A stretch of 64,000 bases of DNA. Source: Posidonia oceanica. Lineage: Eukaryota; Streptophyta; Magnoliopsida; Alismatales; Posidoniaceae. This document shows positions 46,394 through 59,200 of this stretch, piece after piece. Each line of letters begins with the position of its first letter. Position 1 is the first letter of the stretch. The stretch spans positions 78,804,001 to 78,868,000 of the forward strand of contig JAZBRS010000075.1 of the NCBI GenBank assembly GCA_037176725.1, read 5' to 3'. The translations under genes were made by a program, and so were the position numbers. The notes under the pieces were generated by a model. That model saw nothing but the letters and a program-made list of their open reading frames with translations, was not told where the DNA came from and made no database searches.

Positions 46394-48465
46394 ATGGCCC
46401 AGCATACCGGCGAGCCTCCTTCCTCTTTGGCATCAGGGGAGTTGCCAACTTCGGTCTCTCCTTCCCTTGCTTTGGCATCCTTTGTCTCCTCTCCACTTCT
46501 GGTGTAGGAGACCTCCCAGCCACTTTATCCGGATTAAGGGTCAACCCTAGCCGACCTGGAGCTTGTCAACGAGTCTGCTGCGGTGACCGCCACTCTGGCT
46601 CCAGGAGTGTCGCCCTCTGTCCCATCCCAGGGCCTTCCCGTCTTGGGAATCCAGCCTTCTGCAGCTGCCCTTTGCGTAGGATCCACTCCTTTTGCTTCCT
46701 TGGTTTCCGTGCCTCCCTTGGCAGACATCTCCTTGTGCCCTGGCCCGTCGGTTGATACTTTCTCTGCCTTGCAAGCGCAGCATTTATTGGCTAAGACCGA
46801 TAGGCTGCGAAGCATGGCTCTCGCACTAACCCGACTGTGGCCTGCTCTTTCCGTTCAACCCCTGAGATCCTGGTGCTGCCCTCTGTAGCCCTGCAAGCTC
46901 GCTACACTGCACTCTCGTCCTTTCCATTGCCCCGGCTCCTCACAGCCTTGGCGATGGGGGGCATTATCGGCCTCCTGCACCTGTACAACACCTTGCACTG
47001 CATGCAACTCCTTCCTCTGGTGGCTAGTCTTCTGGATTGGCAGGAGCACACCACCCCTTAGGTCCGTTGCCCGGCATCGTGCCAGTGCAACAGCTGCTGC
47101 TCCCCCGCACTACACCTTACACTGCACAGCATATCATCTATCCATCTTCCTTGCATCAGGTTCAGACTCCTGCATACATAGCACCACACTTTGCACCCTC
47201 ACACGGGTATGCTGGCCTTTACGCTACAACACCAGGTGGCGTGACGGTTGATTCGGAGGAGCGCTCTCGCGCGACCAGCACAGCATACGTGGTCCTTGCC
47301 TCTGCTGCACAACCATCGCTAGCAGTAGCCTCAGACGCCTTCCTTACCAGGTTGGGTGATCTAGAGAGAGTACTTCGTCAAGTGCAAGGCCAGGACCGCC
47401 AGCCTCACCAATTTTGCGACCTCTGTCTCTTTCCCGAGGCCGCACTCCCTTCGAAGTTCCGCATCCCGGACTTCGATAAATATGATGGTAGAGGCTGCCC
47501 CATCTCGCATCTGAAGGCATATTGTGGGGACCTTTCTCAGCTTCAGGCTGATGAAAGGCCCCTTATCCGCCTGTTTCAGAAAAGTTTAACTGGCCCCGCG
47601 CTCAGGTGGTTCACGTCCCTTGACACGGCTGCGGTGCAGACTTGGACTGGTCTTTCTCGGGCTTTCCTTGAGTAATATGCTTTCAACCTCGACTTAATCC
47701 CTAAGAGGGAGGATCTCGTCGCCATCCGGCAGAGGCCTCAAGAGCCATTCGGGGAGTATGTCGGTCCCTGGCGCTCCACAGCCGCCTAGGTCAAAGATAG
47801 GCCCTCCGAGGAGGATTCTATCGAGATGATCGTCAAAGGGGCGCTGCCGGCGACTGGGACTCTGCTTTGCATCCAGCACATTACTAGTTTTGCATCGCTG
47901 ATTAGGGCTGGTGCTCGCGTGGAAAGCTCACTGCAGAGTGGGCATTTCCCAGCACTTTCTGCATTGGCTAGGCAGGCCGACAGCACCAGCAATCGCCGCA
48001 GCAGCAACAGCAACAACAACTCCTCCTCCGACTGTTCCAAGCAGCATGCCGCCGCATGCGCTGATCCTCTTGAGGTGCTTGCCTTTGCAGAATGTCAGCT
48101 AGACCCTTTTCCGCTAGTGCCCGCATCTATTTATGCACCCACTGCACACACTGTCACCGTTGAGCTAGTGCATCACGTCGCACCAGCTCAGCAAGGACGA
48201 CAGCCTAGGCAGAGACGAGTTCACTGTGCTAAGAGTGACTTCACCCCACTTGGTGAGCCGCTAAGCACCGTCTTTCCCCAGGTTGTGTCGCTTCTGAGGC
48301 TTCTGGAAACTTGCCTGCCACCAAATCCTCTTCTGAGGTGGTACGATGCGAGCAAGTATTGCGATTACCATTGAGCCCTCAGGCATTCGATGGATAATTG
48401 CCTCACTCTTCGGGATGTCGTTCAGGACCTGATTGACAACGGGACCCTCGTCGTTAGTCCGTAGG
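46394..48465 (+). pseudogene. Tat/Ogre-type gag relic of the inner element
   Basis: The ATG at 46,394 (MAQHTGEPPSSLASG) begins an open stretch with stops near 46,506 and 46,536. After a frameshift (about 46,890-47,030) the capsid-like part runs at 47,037-48,465: FRIPDFDKYDGRGCPISHLK, LTGPALRWFTSLD, TWTGLSRAFLE. The C-terminus is YDASKYCDYH followed by NCLTLRDVVQDLIDNG, the family's zinc-knuckle-like end. In the second part the stops after AFLE, at VGPWRSTAA*, after YCDYH and near 48,462 are each one C-to-T change from a Gln or Arg codon. No protease or RT follows. Confidence 0.85.
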
Positions 48466-48995
48466 AGGCTGCTCACACACCTGCACCTGCACTCGCACAC
48501 CCTAGCGTAGCTGGCCCTTCCTCTTTTGAGCCTGCGGGCTCCGAGGATGCTGGAACCTCGGGGGCTTGCCCTAATCTTCTTTGAATCCAGCTCTGCCCCG
48601 GTGGGTCCTTTCGATCCCATCGGCGCAATCGCCTCTTCCTATCCCTCCCTGTTTGTCCGGGGGACGCTCGGAAGCGCAACAGCAAAATCAACAGCAAGCT
48701 CAGTCGCAACACCGTTCAGGTAAGCCCCTTCTTCAGCATCAGCAGCCCCAGTGCTCCCCGCACTGGCGACAGCAGATCTCGCTGACAGCATCAGCAGCGT
48801 AGGGGCAGGCCCAGCACCTCCCTCCCGAGGTCACTGACAGGTAAGTCCCTCTTATCTCTCTTTTGTTTCCTACACTGTCTTTCCTTTTTGTTTTGTTTTG
48901 TTTTGTTTTTTGTGTTTTTTTGCCATGTCAAAAATCATAAAAAGCATAAAAACAGCAAAAAACCCTAAAAACTTGCATTTTTTCCTGCATGCATT
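48466..48995. other. Non-coding stretch after the inner gag
   Basis: Starts GC-rich with CAGCAG-rich parts (48,680-48,800), then a (TTTTG)n tract near 48,880-48,920. This is the place where protease and pol would begin in a complete Ogre element, but no such sequence is present. Confidence 0.5.
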
Positions 48996-51430
48996 TATCA
49001 CTAGGCTGATACCCCTAACTATCCGGCGATAGGTCCATTAACCTATCATCATCGGGCTGATACCCCTAACTATTCGGCGATAGGTCCGTTAACCTATCAT
49101 CACTGGGCTGGCAGCCCTAACTGCTCGGCGATAAGTCCGTCAACTTATCATTCGGGCTGATATTCCTAACTATTCGACGATAAGTCCATCAACTTATCAC
49201 CTGCACATATCAATCACTTTGCATGCATATCCATTCATCTTGCACATATCTGCCATCATGCATTGTCATTTATTGCATGTACATATCATTTCTTGCATCC
49301 TGTAAAGCATAAAGCCAAAAAAATCAAGAAAATAAAAAACAGTAAAAATATTTTCTTCGCCTTTCTGCTGGTTTTCCCTTTTATGTTTTCCTAAGCAAAA
49401 ATCATAAAAATACAAAACAAATGCAAAACCCAAAAACATGTTTGTCCTTTCCCCTGCTAAAATATACAAAACCCACAAACATTTGCATAATCAGAAACCG
49501 ACTTTGGACAAACAAGCAACGCCTAGAGAATGTCAAGCAGTGACACTCTCAGGCAGGTCTCACCCGAGCAGCGCCATCTCTTGTATGTGGCTACAAAGTG
49601 AGACTAGAGCAGAACAGAGCGACTCACTGAGCTTAAAAAACTCCCAAAGCAAGATCCACATTAACCAGAGAGTCCACCAGACATGGAGAGGACCAAAGTA
49701 GAATAGAGCATAGCCAGAGGCTGTATACACATTGCAGAGGCTGAAGGTGTACGCCAATCGGCCGAACTCTCAATGCCTCATCCGGGACTACTACCCCAAG
49801 AGGGCGAAGACATGCATATCCAAAAGAATAGAGGTCATGTGAGCAAAAGAAATGACAACATGATATGCATGCTGAGCACAAAAGAAAAATGCAGAAAGAA
49901 GTTGAAGAAAGAAGGCGCTCATGAGAGGAGTGACGCGGACGAGTGTCGAAGCCACCTTAGCTTTCAGTTACAAGCGCCACACTGGCAACTGCACGAGATG
50001 CACTATCAGGAGGACCTGGCCCCACCCTCCGAGCGCAGCAGCACACTCCAATCTCCTCTGCAGACATCTCTACTCCCTTGGCAGGCTAGATGCAACTCCA
50101 GTCACTCATGAGGGGAAAAGAAAGATCTATTCTGTGAGCGTTAAAAGCGGTAGTCGGTCCCCGAAGAATTGAGATGGCGGCTAAGAAGCTGCATCCAACG
50201 CTTCTGCTACCCTGTAGCCAAAGGCTATACTCTACAAAGCCAATGTCTCATCCCAAGCCAAGAGTGAGAAAGAGAGCCACCGACCACAACTCGGCATGGC
50301 GTCTCTCGAGGATCGAGATCTCCTGAGTTAGGGACCGCAGAAGCATCCTCATGGCACAGTTGCTTTGAGTCCAAAGCCACCAAAACATGCATGCTGTAAT
50401 ATATCTTTATCTTCCCTTCTCCCTGTTTTCGAAAATCGGAGCCAAGGACGAGCATTTTTGCCTGCCTCACTCAGAGGCTTCGCAGTTTTCAAATTTTGCC
50501 GCCCACCGCGTGGGTAGGTTCGTGATGACTGGCATGTACCTCGTTTGTCACCTCGTGATGCCATGAAGCATGCCCGCGCTGAGACCATTGCACGCCTATC
50601 ACGATGGGTTTCCTGTTTCCCTTCTGCATCATTCTGCATTCGGGCTAGCAACCCTAACTGCTCGGTGATGGGTCCGTCAACCTATCATTTTCATCATGCC
50701 ATCATTTCTGCATCCGGGCTGGCAACCCTAACTGCTCGGCGATGGGTCCGTTAACTTATCACTTTGCATTCCTCTACATCAGGCTGGCAGCCCTAACTAC
50801 TCGGTTGACGCCCATTAAAATGTCATCCCGCATATCCGTGCTGCATACGGGCTGATATCCCCAACTATTCGGCGATAAGTCCGTTAACTTATCACCCTGC
50901 ATTTGCATTATTCCATTGCATCCCCCACCGTCATTACTCTTTGCACGGTGAGCCCTTACGTCCATCTCACTGCATTTGGGCTGGTAGCCTTAACTACTCA
51001 GCTGACAAACACATTAATGTTGTCTCTGCCTTGCATTTTGATGCCAGGGGCACTTCGGCTGCCCCCTGGTATCGTTCACTGATACCAGGGGCATCTTTAT
51101 TTAGCTGTCCCATGGTATCCCATTTCCATCTGCATTTGGTCTGACATCCTGAACTGTTACGGGAGCGTCTGCAGACCTCTGCCACACCTTCGGGTATGGT
51201 ATTCCCGTTGCATTCGTGGTTACAAACTGTCCCACTTGTAATCACCCTTCTTGCCTGACAGACTCGCTGGCCTGTCACCATCCATCGGGCTGATAGCCCC
51301 AACTATCCGGTGATGAGTCCGTTAACTCCTCGCGGGCTGATAGGCCCAACTATCCTGTGATGAGTCCGTTAACTCCTCATTGGGCTGATAGTCCTAACTA
51401 TCCGGCGATAGGTCCATTAACCTATCACCT
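48996..51430. repeat. About 12 copies of a 47-51-bp hairpin repeat in three clusters
   Basis: Unit: GGGCTGATACCCCTAACTAT + TCGGCGATAGGTCCGTTAACC + TATCA. Clusters at 48,996-49,200 (4 copies, tandem), 50,641-50,890 (4, spaced), 50,979-51,020 (1) and 51,286-51,430 (3, tandem). A 7-bp stem GATAGGT/ACCTATC around CCGTTA is kept by paired changes (GATAAGT/ACTTATC) or wobble (GATGGGT/ACCTATC). Between the clusters (49.2-50.6 and 51.4-52.5 kb) I see no gene. Confidence 0.88.
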
Positions 51431-52499
51431 ATCTCATCTTAGTGTAATAGCATTTTGTTGCATGACATTAGCATTTCATCATCTCACGGACGTCGCGCGA
51501 CCAGGATCGTTTTTTCCGGTTTCGCATGCCCCGCGCTCCACTATTTGTACACTGCATCTCACAGCATCCGCATTGCATAACATCATATAGCTCCTTTGTA
51601 GGCCTTGTAGAGTCAGTCCTAGTATTGCATCTCATCATTACACGGACATCGCGTGCTTAGGATCTGAACCCTAGGTCCACGTATTGCCTAAGGCAGCATC
51701 TTCGTCGCCCGCATTCTTCTTTCTATAGCATTGCCGGCTCGGGATGATGCTCGCAGTAGTGCGTAACCTAGGATCGCCTTCTCAGTTCCGCGTGCCCGGC
51801 GTTCCGCTGCATACCTTGCATCCCATTGCATTACATCTCATGCATTGTACTCTTATTGCGCTGCCGCTCTCCTGTGGTCCTTACATCAACTCCCGCATTC
51901 CGCTTTCCCGGGTCTTTTAGTACCCACCGCTGCATGCACATCCCCTGCTTTACTTTTAGCATATTTACTTTCTGCTGTATCCCATGCACTTGCATTGCCA
52001 TTCGTCTATAGCTGAGCTTGGCGAATGGCACCCCCGTTGCTTGGCCTACCTGCATTGGCCAGCGACAGCATTACATTGCATTTCCACTTTTCCGCGTGCA
52101 TGCACCATCCCGCTTTCCCCCAGAGGAGCACAGTGCAGTAAGCGTTAGCGTAGGCATGTCATTTGCAAAGCATTCTAGTGTCTGCATTCATCTGCATTTG
52201 CATTCACTTTCTTGCATTGCTTAGGACCTCCACTGCATTGCATTGCCCCTTCTGCCTCTTCTGCCTGTCTGCTGCCTCACCTGGAGGAAAGCACTTTCTC
52301 CTTCTCGCAACCTCGCGAGCTCCTGCTTGTTTTACTTGTTCCGAACGGACAAGGGCCCCTTGGTCTCCCCTGGACTAGCTGCCAGCCTGCCCAAACGGCA
52401 AGCGCGTTAGCCCTCCAAGAGCAGCTTTTGCGCAAGCTTGGACAAGCAGCCAACTTGCCGCATTGCCCTGTAGAACTCCTTCTTCTCCATGCATCACTC

Positions 52500-52870
52500 T
52501 GCACTGCCCTAGCATTAGCACAAGCACACACAACATTAGCACTCTCAAGCATTAGCATTCAAGCACTAGCACTCAAGCATTAGCACTCACAATCATTAGC
52601 AAGCACTCACACCAAGCATTAGCATCTGCAAGCATAGCAAGCATCCATGCATCAGCATCGGCATTAGTGCCAGCACTCACCATGCATAGCATCTCCCCAT
52701 GCACAGCACTCGCACGCGCACTAGTTCATACTAGTTCAGTGTCGGCATTCGCATCGCATACCAGTTCTGCACTAACATCTAACCTAACATTTGTACTAAC
52801 TTCTGCATTAGCATGCATTGCATTGCATTAGCATCTTGCATCTGCATTTGCATTGTGGCATCGAGTCATG
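52500..52870. repeat. Low-complexity GCATTAGCACTCAAGC-type repeats
   Basis: Irregular tandem copies of AGCATTAGCACTCA and CAAGCACTAGCACTCAAGCA, grading into TGCATTGCATTAGCATCTGC. The period is mostly 6-18 bp. End of the internal region, about 130 bp before the polypurine tract. Confidence 0.75.
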
Positions 52871-52989
52871 ATTTCTGGTGCATCCGCCGGATAAGTGACT
52901 CATGCCTACAGCAATTTGCGCTACTACCGGCGTCAAGTAGGGTGTCTTGTCTACCCTGAGCAGCGGTCTCGCTACGCTTGACCTCACTC

Positions 52990-53002
52990 AGGGAGGGGCA
53001 TC
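52990..53002 (+). other. Polypurine tract of the inner element
   Basis: AGGGAGGGGCATC immediately before the 3' LTR start TGTAGACACCCC. Confidence 0.8.
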
Positions 53003-56000
53003 TGTAGACACCCCATTCTGACAACCCGGAAGTTGGTTGTTTTCTCCTGCAGGCTCGTGTGGACTCTGGAATGGCACTCCTTTTTCCTAACCCATTTCTA
53101 ACCCAAAACGTAGCATAAAACCTTGCCTAAACCCCAAGCCTTAACCCAAGCCTTTCTACACCTTTTTTAAACCCTTTTAGCCCAAATCCAAGCCCTTTTG
53201 TAGCCTTTTGCCAACTGAGTGTGTTGTACGCTGGAATAGGCAACGTCCAATGTTGGACGTGCCCTATGCTAGCGTCCAACGTTGGACGCCTCCTACTCCA
53301 GCGTCCAACGACTCGATTGCAGCAGCGACTGTTCTGCCCCCTTCGGCTCACCTTCCGTCCACTCTACCGCCTCCCCGCACTTACTACCTGTCCCCTCTTG
53401 CACTCCAAGCCTTTCACTACCTTCCAAAGCCAAGTTACTAGCCATCTTCTCCATTTCAGCCGATTTCCCGCTCTCTCGGCCCTCACTGCCTTCAGCCGCC
53501 CTTGTCAGCCTCCGCCGCTGCTTCGCCGCCCAACTGACATGCTCCTGCCAAGCCCCTGCCATCCCTCGTGGCTCCCTCACACCTAGAGCCTCTAACTCCA
53601 CCTGCCAAGCCTGCCAATTCCCCTCTAGCCGCTGCAATTCAGCAGCAAAATCCAAGCAACCCATGAACAAACCAGTGCCAAACACCCTTCTTCCCAAGCA
53701 CACCCAGACCAGCACGCCCACTCCCTTTGCAATTCGATCCCTCCGGAGCGAAGACCAAGTGTCCACCTTCCTCCCGGACCCTTCGCCGCCCTCTCTCGTG
53801 CTTCCAGCAGCCCGCAAGACCTCGCCGGAGTCAGCTCTGCCACCACTTCTGCAGCACCGGTGAAGGAGGTCGACACGCCGTTCCAGGCTGCGACGAGGTA
53901 AGTTCTCTATCCCCGTAGCTCATGCATGCTAGGTTGAATGCTTCCATGCACTTTCTTGAAGTTTTGGATCCTTTTGGCCGCGATTTGTGGCCAACGTTGG
54001 ACGCGGCATAGGCCAGCGTCCAACACCCTGCTTTTCCTTGCTCTTGTTCTAATACTTTCCATGCTTTGTTATTGTTTGTTCTTCTGTGAATCCATGCTCC
54101 TTGCCTCCTTTATGCGTTTTCAGATGCCATACCATGCCTACTTCTCTGCTTTGATCCATGCCTAAATCTTTTTGCATGCTCTAAATCTGTTTGCTTTCTG
54201 CCTGCGTTGGACGCCTGCGTGTGCCGCGTCCAACGTTGGACGTTGGTTTACCCAGCGTCCAACATGCTCTGTCTGCTTTGCTTTGCTGCCATGCTTGCAC
54301 CATGCCTACTTTTGATTCCTATTCATGATCCATGCATGTTTAGAGATTCCTGGACCCTATGGCAACCATGCTTAGGATTGTTAGCCTCCTTTTACGTTGC
54401 ATGTTATTTCTTTTAGTCTTCTTTATCTTTTATTTCCATGCATGCTCTCTTTCTATTTGCTTCTCTTGCATTAAATGCTTGCTAAATGCTCCTTTCTTGC
54501 TCTGGCATGTCTTAGTAGTTTGCATGCATATAGGTGGGGTTTAGAGCTGAGCTCTCCCTTTAGTGCAGGTAAGTTTGCATCCTGCCGTCGTTGGACGCCA
54601 GAGACTTCAGCGTCCAACATTGGACGCTGCTGTCTCCAGCGTCTAACGCCGTAGTCCATCTGCTTTGCTTCTAATTGTTTGCATTCTCTGGTCTTGCTTG
54701 TTTACATGACTTCTGTGTTTACCATGCATGTTTAGCTTCCTTTCGAATTATTCCATGGCTTCTTTGGTTCATTTGCTTGTTTTTTGCAAGCCTTTTGTGT
54801 GTTTGTGCCTCCCAGGGCGTTGTACGCTGTTGGAGCAGGTGTCCAACATTGGACGCCGGCCTAGCTCGCGTCCAACGTCTTGGTTGTGTCTCTAGCTTGG
54901 CACATGCTGCAGGTAATGCTTTTTTGGGTTTCTTATGCTTCCCTTGCTTGGATGTCTGCCCTCTGCTTGACTCCAGTAGCCCAAATGCATGCTCCCTATT
55001 TTTATTTGTAAGTTGTATGTTTATTTTGTCCTGCTGTCTTCTGGTCTGTGTTGGACGCCAGCCACTCTGGCGTCTAACGTTGGACGCCATGCCCAAGGGC
55101 GTCCAACACCCTGCTTGCTTTGATCCTTGATCCTAGCTTGCCTCTTGCTCTGATCCTGCTTCTGTTTGGCTCTCATGTTAGTATTGCATGTCATGTACCC
55201 ATCTAGCTGCATTTCTGCATCTGTATTGCATCCATATAGCTAGAATGCATCGTTTTCTAAAACTTGCATGCTGTCTGCCTCCAGCAGGCGTTGGACGCCG
55301 CAAAGCTAGCGTCCAACGTTGGACGCTGGTGTTTCCAGCGTCCGATGCTTGCAGATGGCTGATAGTCATTTTAAAACGCCGATTCTGCTTTGTTCGCTGT
55401 TTTCCACGTTTTATCGCTCCTAGTACCTACTGCAACCCCTATTCATGCTGCCTTACCCCTGTTTTGGTTTTGCACCTCGCTTTCGCCTTATTTTTTGCAC
55501 CCCTGCATCGATTTCCGTGCCTTTGCATTGTTTTCCGCGTCTTGGCATCGATTTCTGCGCCTTTGCATCGTTTTTCGTGCCTTGCATCGTTTTCTGCGCT
55601 TTCGCACCGTTTTCCGCACCCGCTTTGCTTTATCGCTTACTTGTCGTTTGTATTACCTGGTTTTCCCCGTAGTTTTGTTTTATCGCCTGCATCTGCATTA
55701 GGGCTATGATGCTTACTGCCTAGGAGTTCTCACGAACCAAGGTCCGCCTCAGTTCGGAACACTTGCAGCGTTGCTGAGCACATAGACGGCACGTTTATTT
55801 CCCATGCATAGCAGGTAGACATTCATGGCATTTAGGCATTAGGCTTGCATTTCCCTGCATTAACGCGAGATTGCCTAAGAAAGATCGACTCTCGGACGTA
55901 TCGGGGGTGCCTAACACCTTCCCCGTACGTAACAGGAGTCCTTGCCCTTTCTCTTGGCTCGCATCGACCTTTCCTTTATCGTAGGCATGAGTCATAGCAC

Positions 56001-56276
56001 AGCATAGCATAGCTTAGCATTGCATCCCTTTGCCCCCTCTTTGCATCTGATTTTGCATGTCTTTTCATACTTTACCCCCGATTTTCCCTGTCTTCCAATT
56101 CAATAGATCTGGTGGTGACTCTGATTTTGTCTTATCATTTCTTTTCTTTTCTTTTTGCCAGCGTTTCCAAGTCGAGTTTCTTCCCTCGGATCTTGCCGCA
56201 TATAGTGAGCCTATTTTGATCGTTGCTCGCGAGCTTTGGTATCGTGCATGGACGATTAGAATTCAGGATTACTGCA
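53003..56276 (+). repeat. 3' LTR of the inner element (3274 bp)
   Basis: Direct copy of the 5' LTR. It keeps about 155 bp near 53,090-53,250 (repeated AACCC/AAGCC text and an extra hairpin) that the 5' LTR has lost, and lacks half of the second double hairpin (near 53,995). Motifs near 53,221-53,312, 53,994-54,025, 54,204-54,263, 54,588-54,648, 54,815-54,875, 55,046-55,110 and 55,286-55,345. Confidence 0.92.
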
Positions 56277-59200
56277 GCAGCAGAGAGGCATGTGCGGCGT
56301 TTGCGGCCACTGTGACCAGCGGCTCCGGCGTGTGCGGCGAGGATTTGCAGGTGCTCTGGCGACGACTCGCAGGTATGCTCCTCCTCCCTTGCCATTCCCC
56401 TTTCCTCCGGTGTGGTGCCTTAATTCCTGTTGGTTGTTTTTCTCTCCTTTTTATTTTATCTCAGTTCATGTCGAGATTTGGCAAGGCATACATGAGGCCG
56501 AAGAAGTTGGCCCAGAAGGGGGAGGGCCCATTGACGTCCGGCGGGTCTGAGCCAACTCCGGTGAGGGTGCCGGAGGCAGTCGAGATGACGGATGAGGCGC
56601 CGGTGGTGGCGGAGCCAGAGGTAGTGATACCGGCGACGGACGAGGTTGAGGTGGCGGCGCCGGCGACGAGCAATTCTAGTGGCTCAGTGGATTCTGATTT
56701 TTCAGCCACTCTTGGCGAGGACTCTGTGAGCACGGGGTCAGACGAGGTAGTTACCGAGGCAGGGCCCGCTACTGCTGCTCCTGCTGCTGCTAGGAGGGTT
56801 GAGGATGACGACTGGTATACGAGCATCTAGGACTTTGTTCGACGGGAGGCAGAGGGCGATGCTGGTGCTCCTCTAGATTTTACGCGGGCTCATATACCCT
56901 ATGACGAGGTGCAGGCTTCGGCACCACGCAAGGATGCGGCCGGGGCCGAGCTTGCAGTAGCCGTGCTGGCGGCCAGAGGACAGGTAATCACAATTTCCAT
57001 TCGAATTCAATTTATTATCATATTTGACTTGATCTGACAATCTTCCTCTCTCTTGCAGAGTCGGGCTCCCGCCGTCGTGCGTTGCCACTGGGGTCAAGTC
57101 CTCAGGTGCTACCAGATGTTGGCGCCTTTCCAGCACAAGCGGCTTCGACAGATGGGGTTTGGACACTTCCTATCCATTCCTTTTTTTCAGCTTGAGTTGG
57201 GGCTTCTGGTGTCTGTGGCAGAGTGCTACCACCACCTTACGAGCTCGTTCGTGACCCGGGTTGGCGAGTTCGTCCTTTCTTTGGAGGACATGGTTCGGCT
57301 GACCGGACTTGGGGTGACCGGACGTCCAGTGACTGGCTCAGTTCTTTCAGACTATACCTCTCTGATGGCAGATTTTGTTGGGAGGAGGATAGTCATGTAC
57401 GGGCCACGCCTTTTTGTCATTACCTCGGCAGTTCAGCGCGTCAAGGACTCTCGGGAGACTGCTATAGAGCCTGGAGAGGATGCGGATCAGCAGCTCCGCG
57501 CTTTCCTTTTAGTTCTGTTTGGGGACCTGCTATTCAGCCACGCTACTTCGCAGGTTTTGGCAGTGTTCCTGCCCCTGCTTGACGACTTGGACCGAGTAAG
57601 GGAGTATGCTTGGGGAGCCACGAGCTTGTCTTTTTTGTACACCGTGCTCTTCAAGTTTTCTAATGGTAGTTCCCGTCAGCTTGGCGGGAACCTACCATTC
57701 TTTCAGGTATATAAACATATCCTGCTTATTTAAGCTTCAAATATTCTCTACTTTGCATGCTCGACTGATGATTTGCATTTTTACTTGCAGTTGTGGGTGT
57801 GGGACCACTTTACTTTCATGAGGCCCATCCCACCTTCAGTTCCCGAGGCGGGGATGCCCTTCCCGCGGGGACTACACTGGAGTCGGGCCACTCATGCACC
57901 TGAGGCGGTCACCGGCCATCGCTATGTTGGGCGTCTCTTCTTTGAGATGCTGGTTCCTGCCCAGGTAATATGCCCCTACTGATATATTATTTTTCTTTTG
58001 GTTTACTAATTCCCTGTCTGCTTTTCAGGTGATCTGGCGTCCTTATGCCGAGAGGGAGCATGAGGATGTCCTCGAGATAGCTCGGGACCGAGCCGTTTTC
58101 GACCGGGACATCTGGCTCCACTGCTGGAACCACTGCCACTTCCAGCAAATCAGCCGGGCACTTAGGCATTTGGGGCGTTGTCAGGCGCAGCCCAGAGCTC
58201 ACCCGTTCCGAGTTTGGCGCGAGATACGGGGAGGAGGTGGATGTGATCGCCACTGGGTTGACACCTTTGGTCCACAGTTGCTGGATTGGGTTCGAGGCGG
58301 CTCCACCAATCCTGTTGATGCAACTACTGAGGACGAGCTGGCTTGGGCCAGGTGGATGGATGACCAGTTTAGCGAGCTCATGGTCTTCCATCGCTCCCAT
58401 TTTCTGGGGCAGTCGAACCTTCCCATGGGTGACACCACTCCTGATGTGGCAGCGATGACTGTGGGCGAGCTGCAGGAGTCCGTCCACTCTCACAAGGCAC
58501 AGATGGAGATAGCGGTGAGCATTTAGCTTTATGTTTCAATTTGGTATTGCTTGTATTTCTTGACAGCTAACTTGTTTGGGCTTTGCCCCTTGCAGCTGAG
58601 GACTACTGACGAGCACAGTCAGTGCGAGCGCGACCTGGTTAGGCGCATTGCTGAGTTGACTGAGGAGGTTGAGCGTCTGCGAACCTCTGCTTCTCAAGTT
58701 TGCATTTATTTTTATAGCATAGTTGTTCGTCTTGAAAATTGTGCTAATTGTGCCTCCTTTGCTTTTGCAGCCCTCGACCAGCTTTGCCCCTCCACTGGGT
58801 CATGTTGAGGAGATTTCCCACCTTCAGAGTATGGTAAGTATAGCAGTATACTTTCCCTTTACATTTCTTGTTCAATTCTGACTATGGTTCTAGCCTTTGC
58901 AGATTGATGATCTTCAGATGGAGCTGTCTTTCCGGGCCAGTGACCAGACTTCCCAGCTTGCTCTTCGAGATGCGCGAGTTCAGGAGCTGGAGTGGTAGGT
59001 ACAGGCTGCTGTTAGTGACCTAGGCTCTGCTCGCCAGCTTGCTGAGGAGAGGGCTGCTGAGATTGCCCGGCTTGCTGCGCAGCAGCAACCTCCACCGGCG
59101 ACTGATTCAGCTACAGAGATTGCCGAGTTGAGAAGGCGACTGGAGGCAGCTGAGATGGTACGGCTGGCCTTGCTCTATTTTTGTTCCTTTGTTCTTGTTT

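Larger units (their letters stand above)
42097..56276 (+). mobile_element. Inner gag-only Tat/Ogre-like LTR retrotransposon, 14.2 kb
   Basis: Long direct repeats at both ends (42,097-45,251 and 53,003-56,276) start TGTAGACACCC and end CTACA / CTGCA. A tRNA-Arg-type primer binding site follows the 5' LTR and a GGGAGGGGCATC tract precedes the 3' LTR. Only a gag relic is found inside. The rest of the internal region consists of structured tandem repeats, with no protease, RT, RNase H or integrase. Flanking 5-mers GTGGC and GCAGC could be a decayed TSD, since both are one C-to-T type change from GCGGC. It is inserted in the 5' end of the PMD gene of the outer element. Confidence 0.88.
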
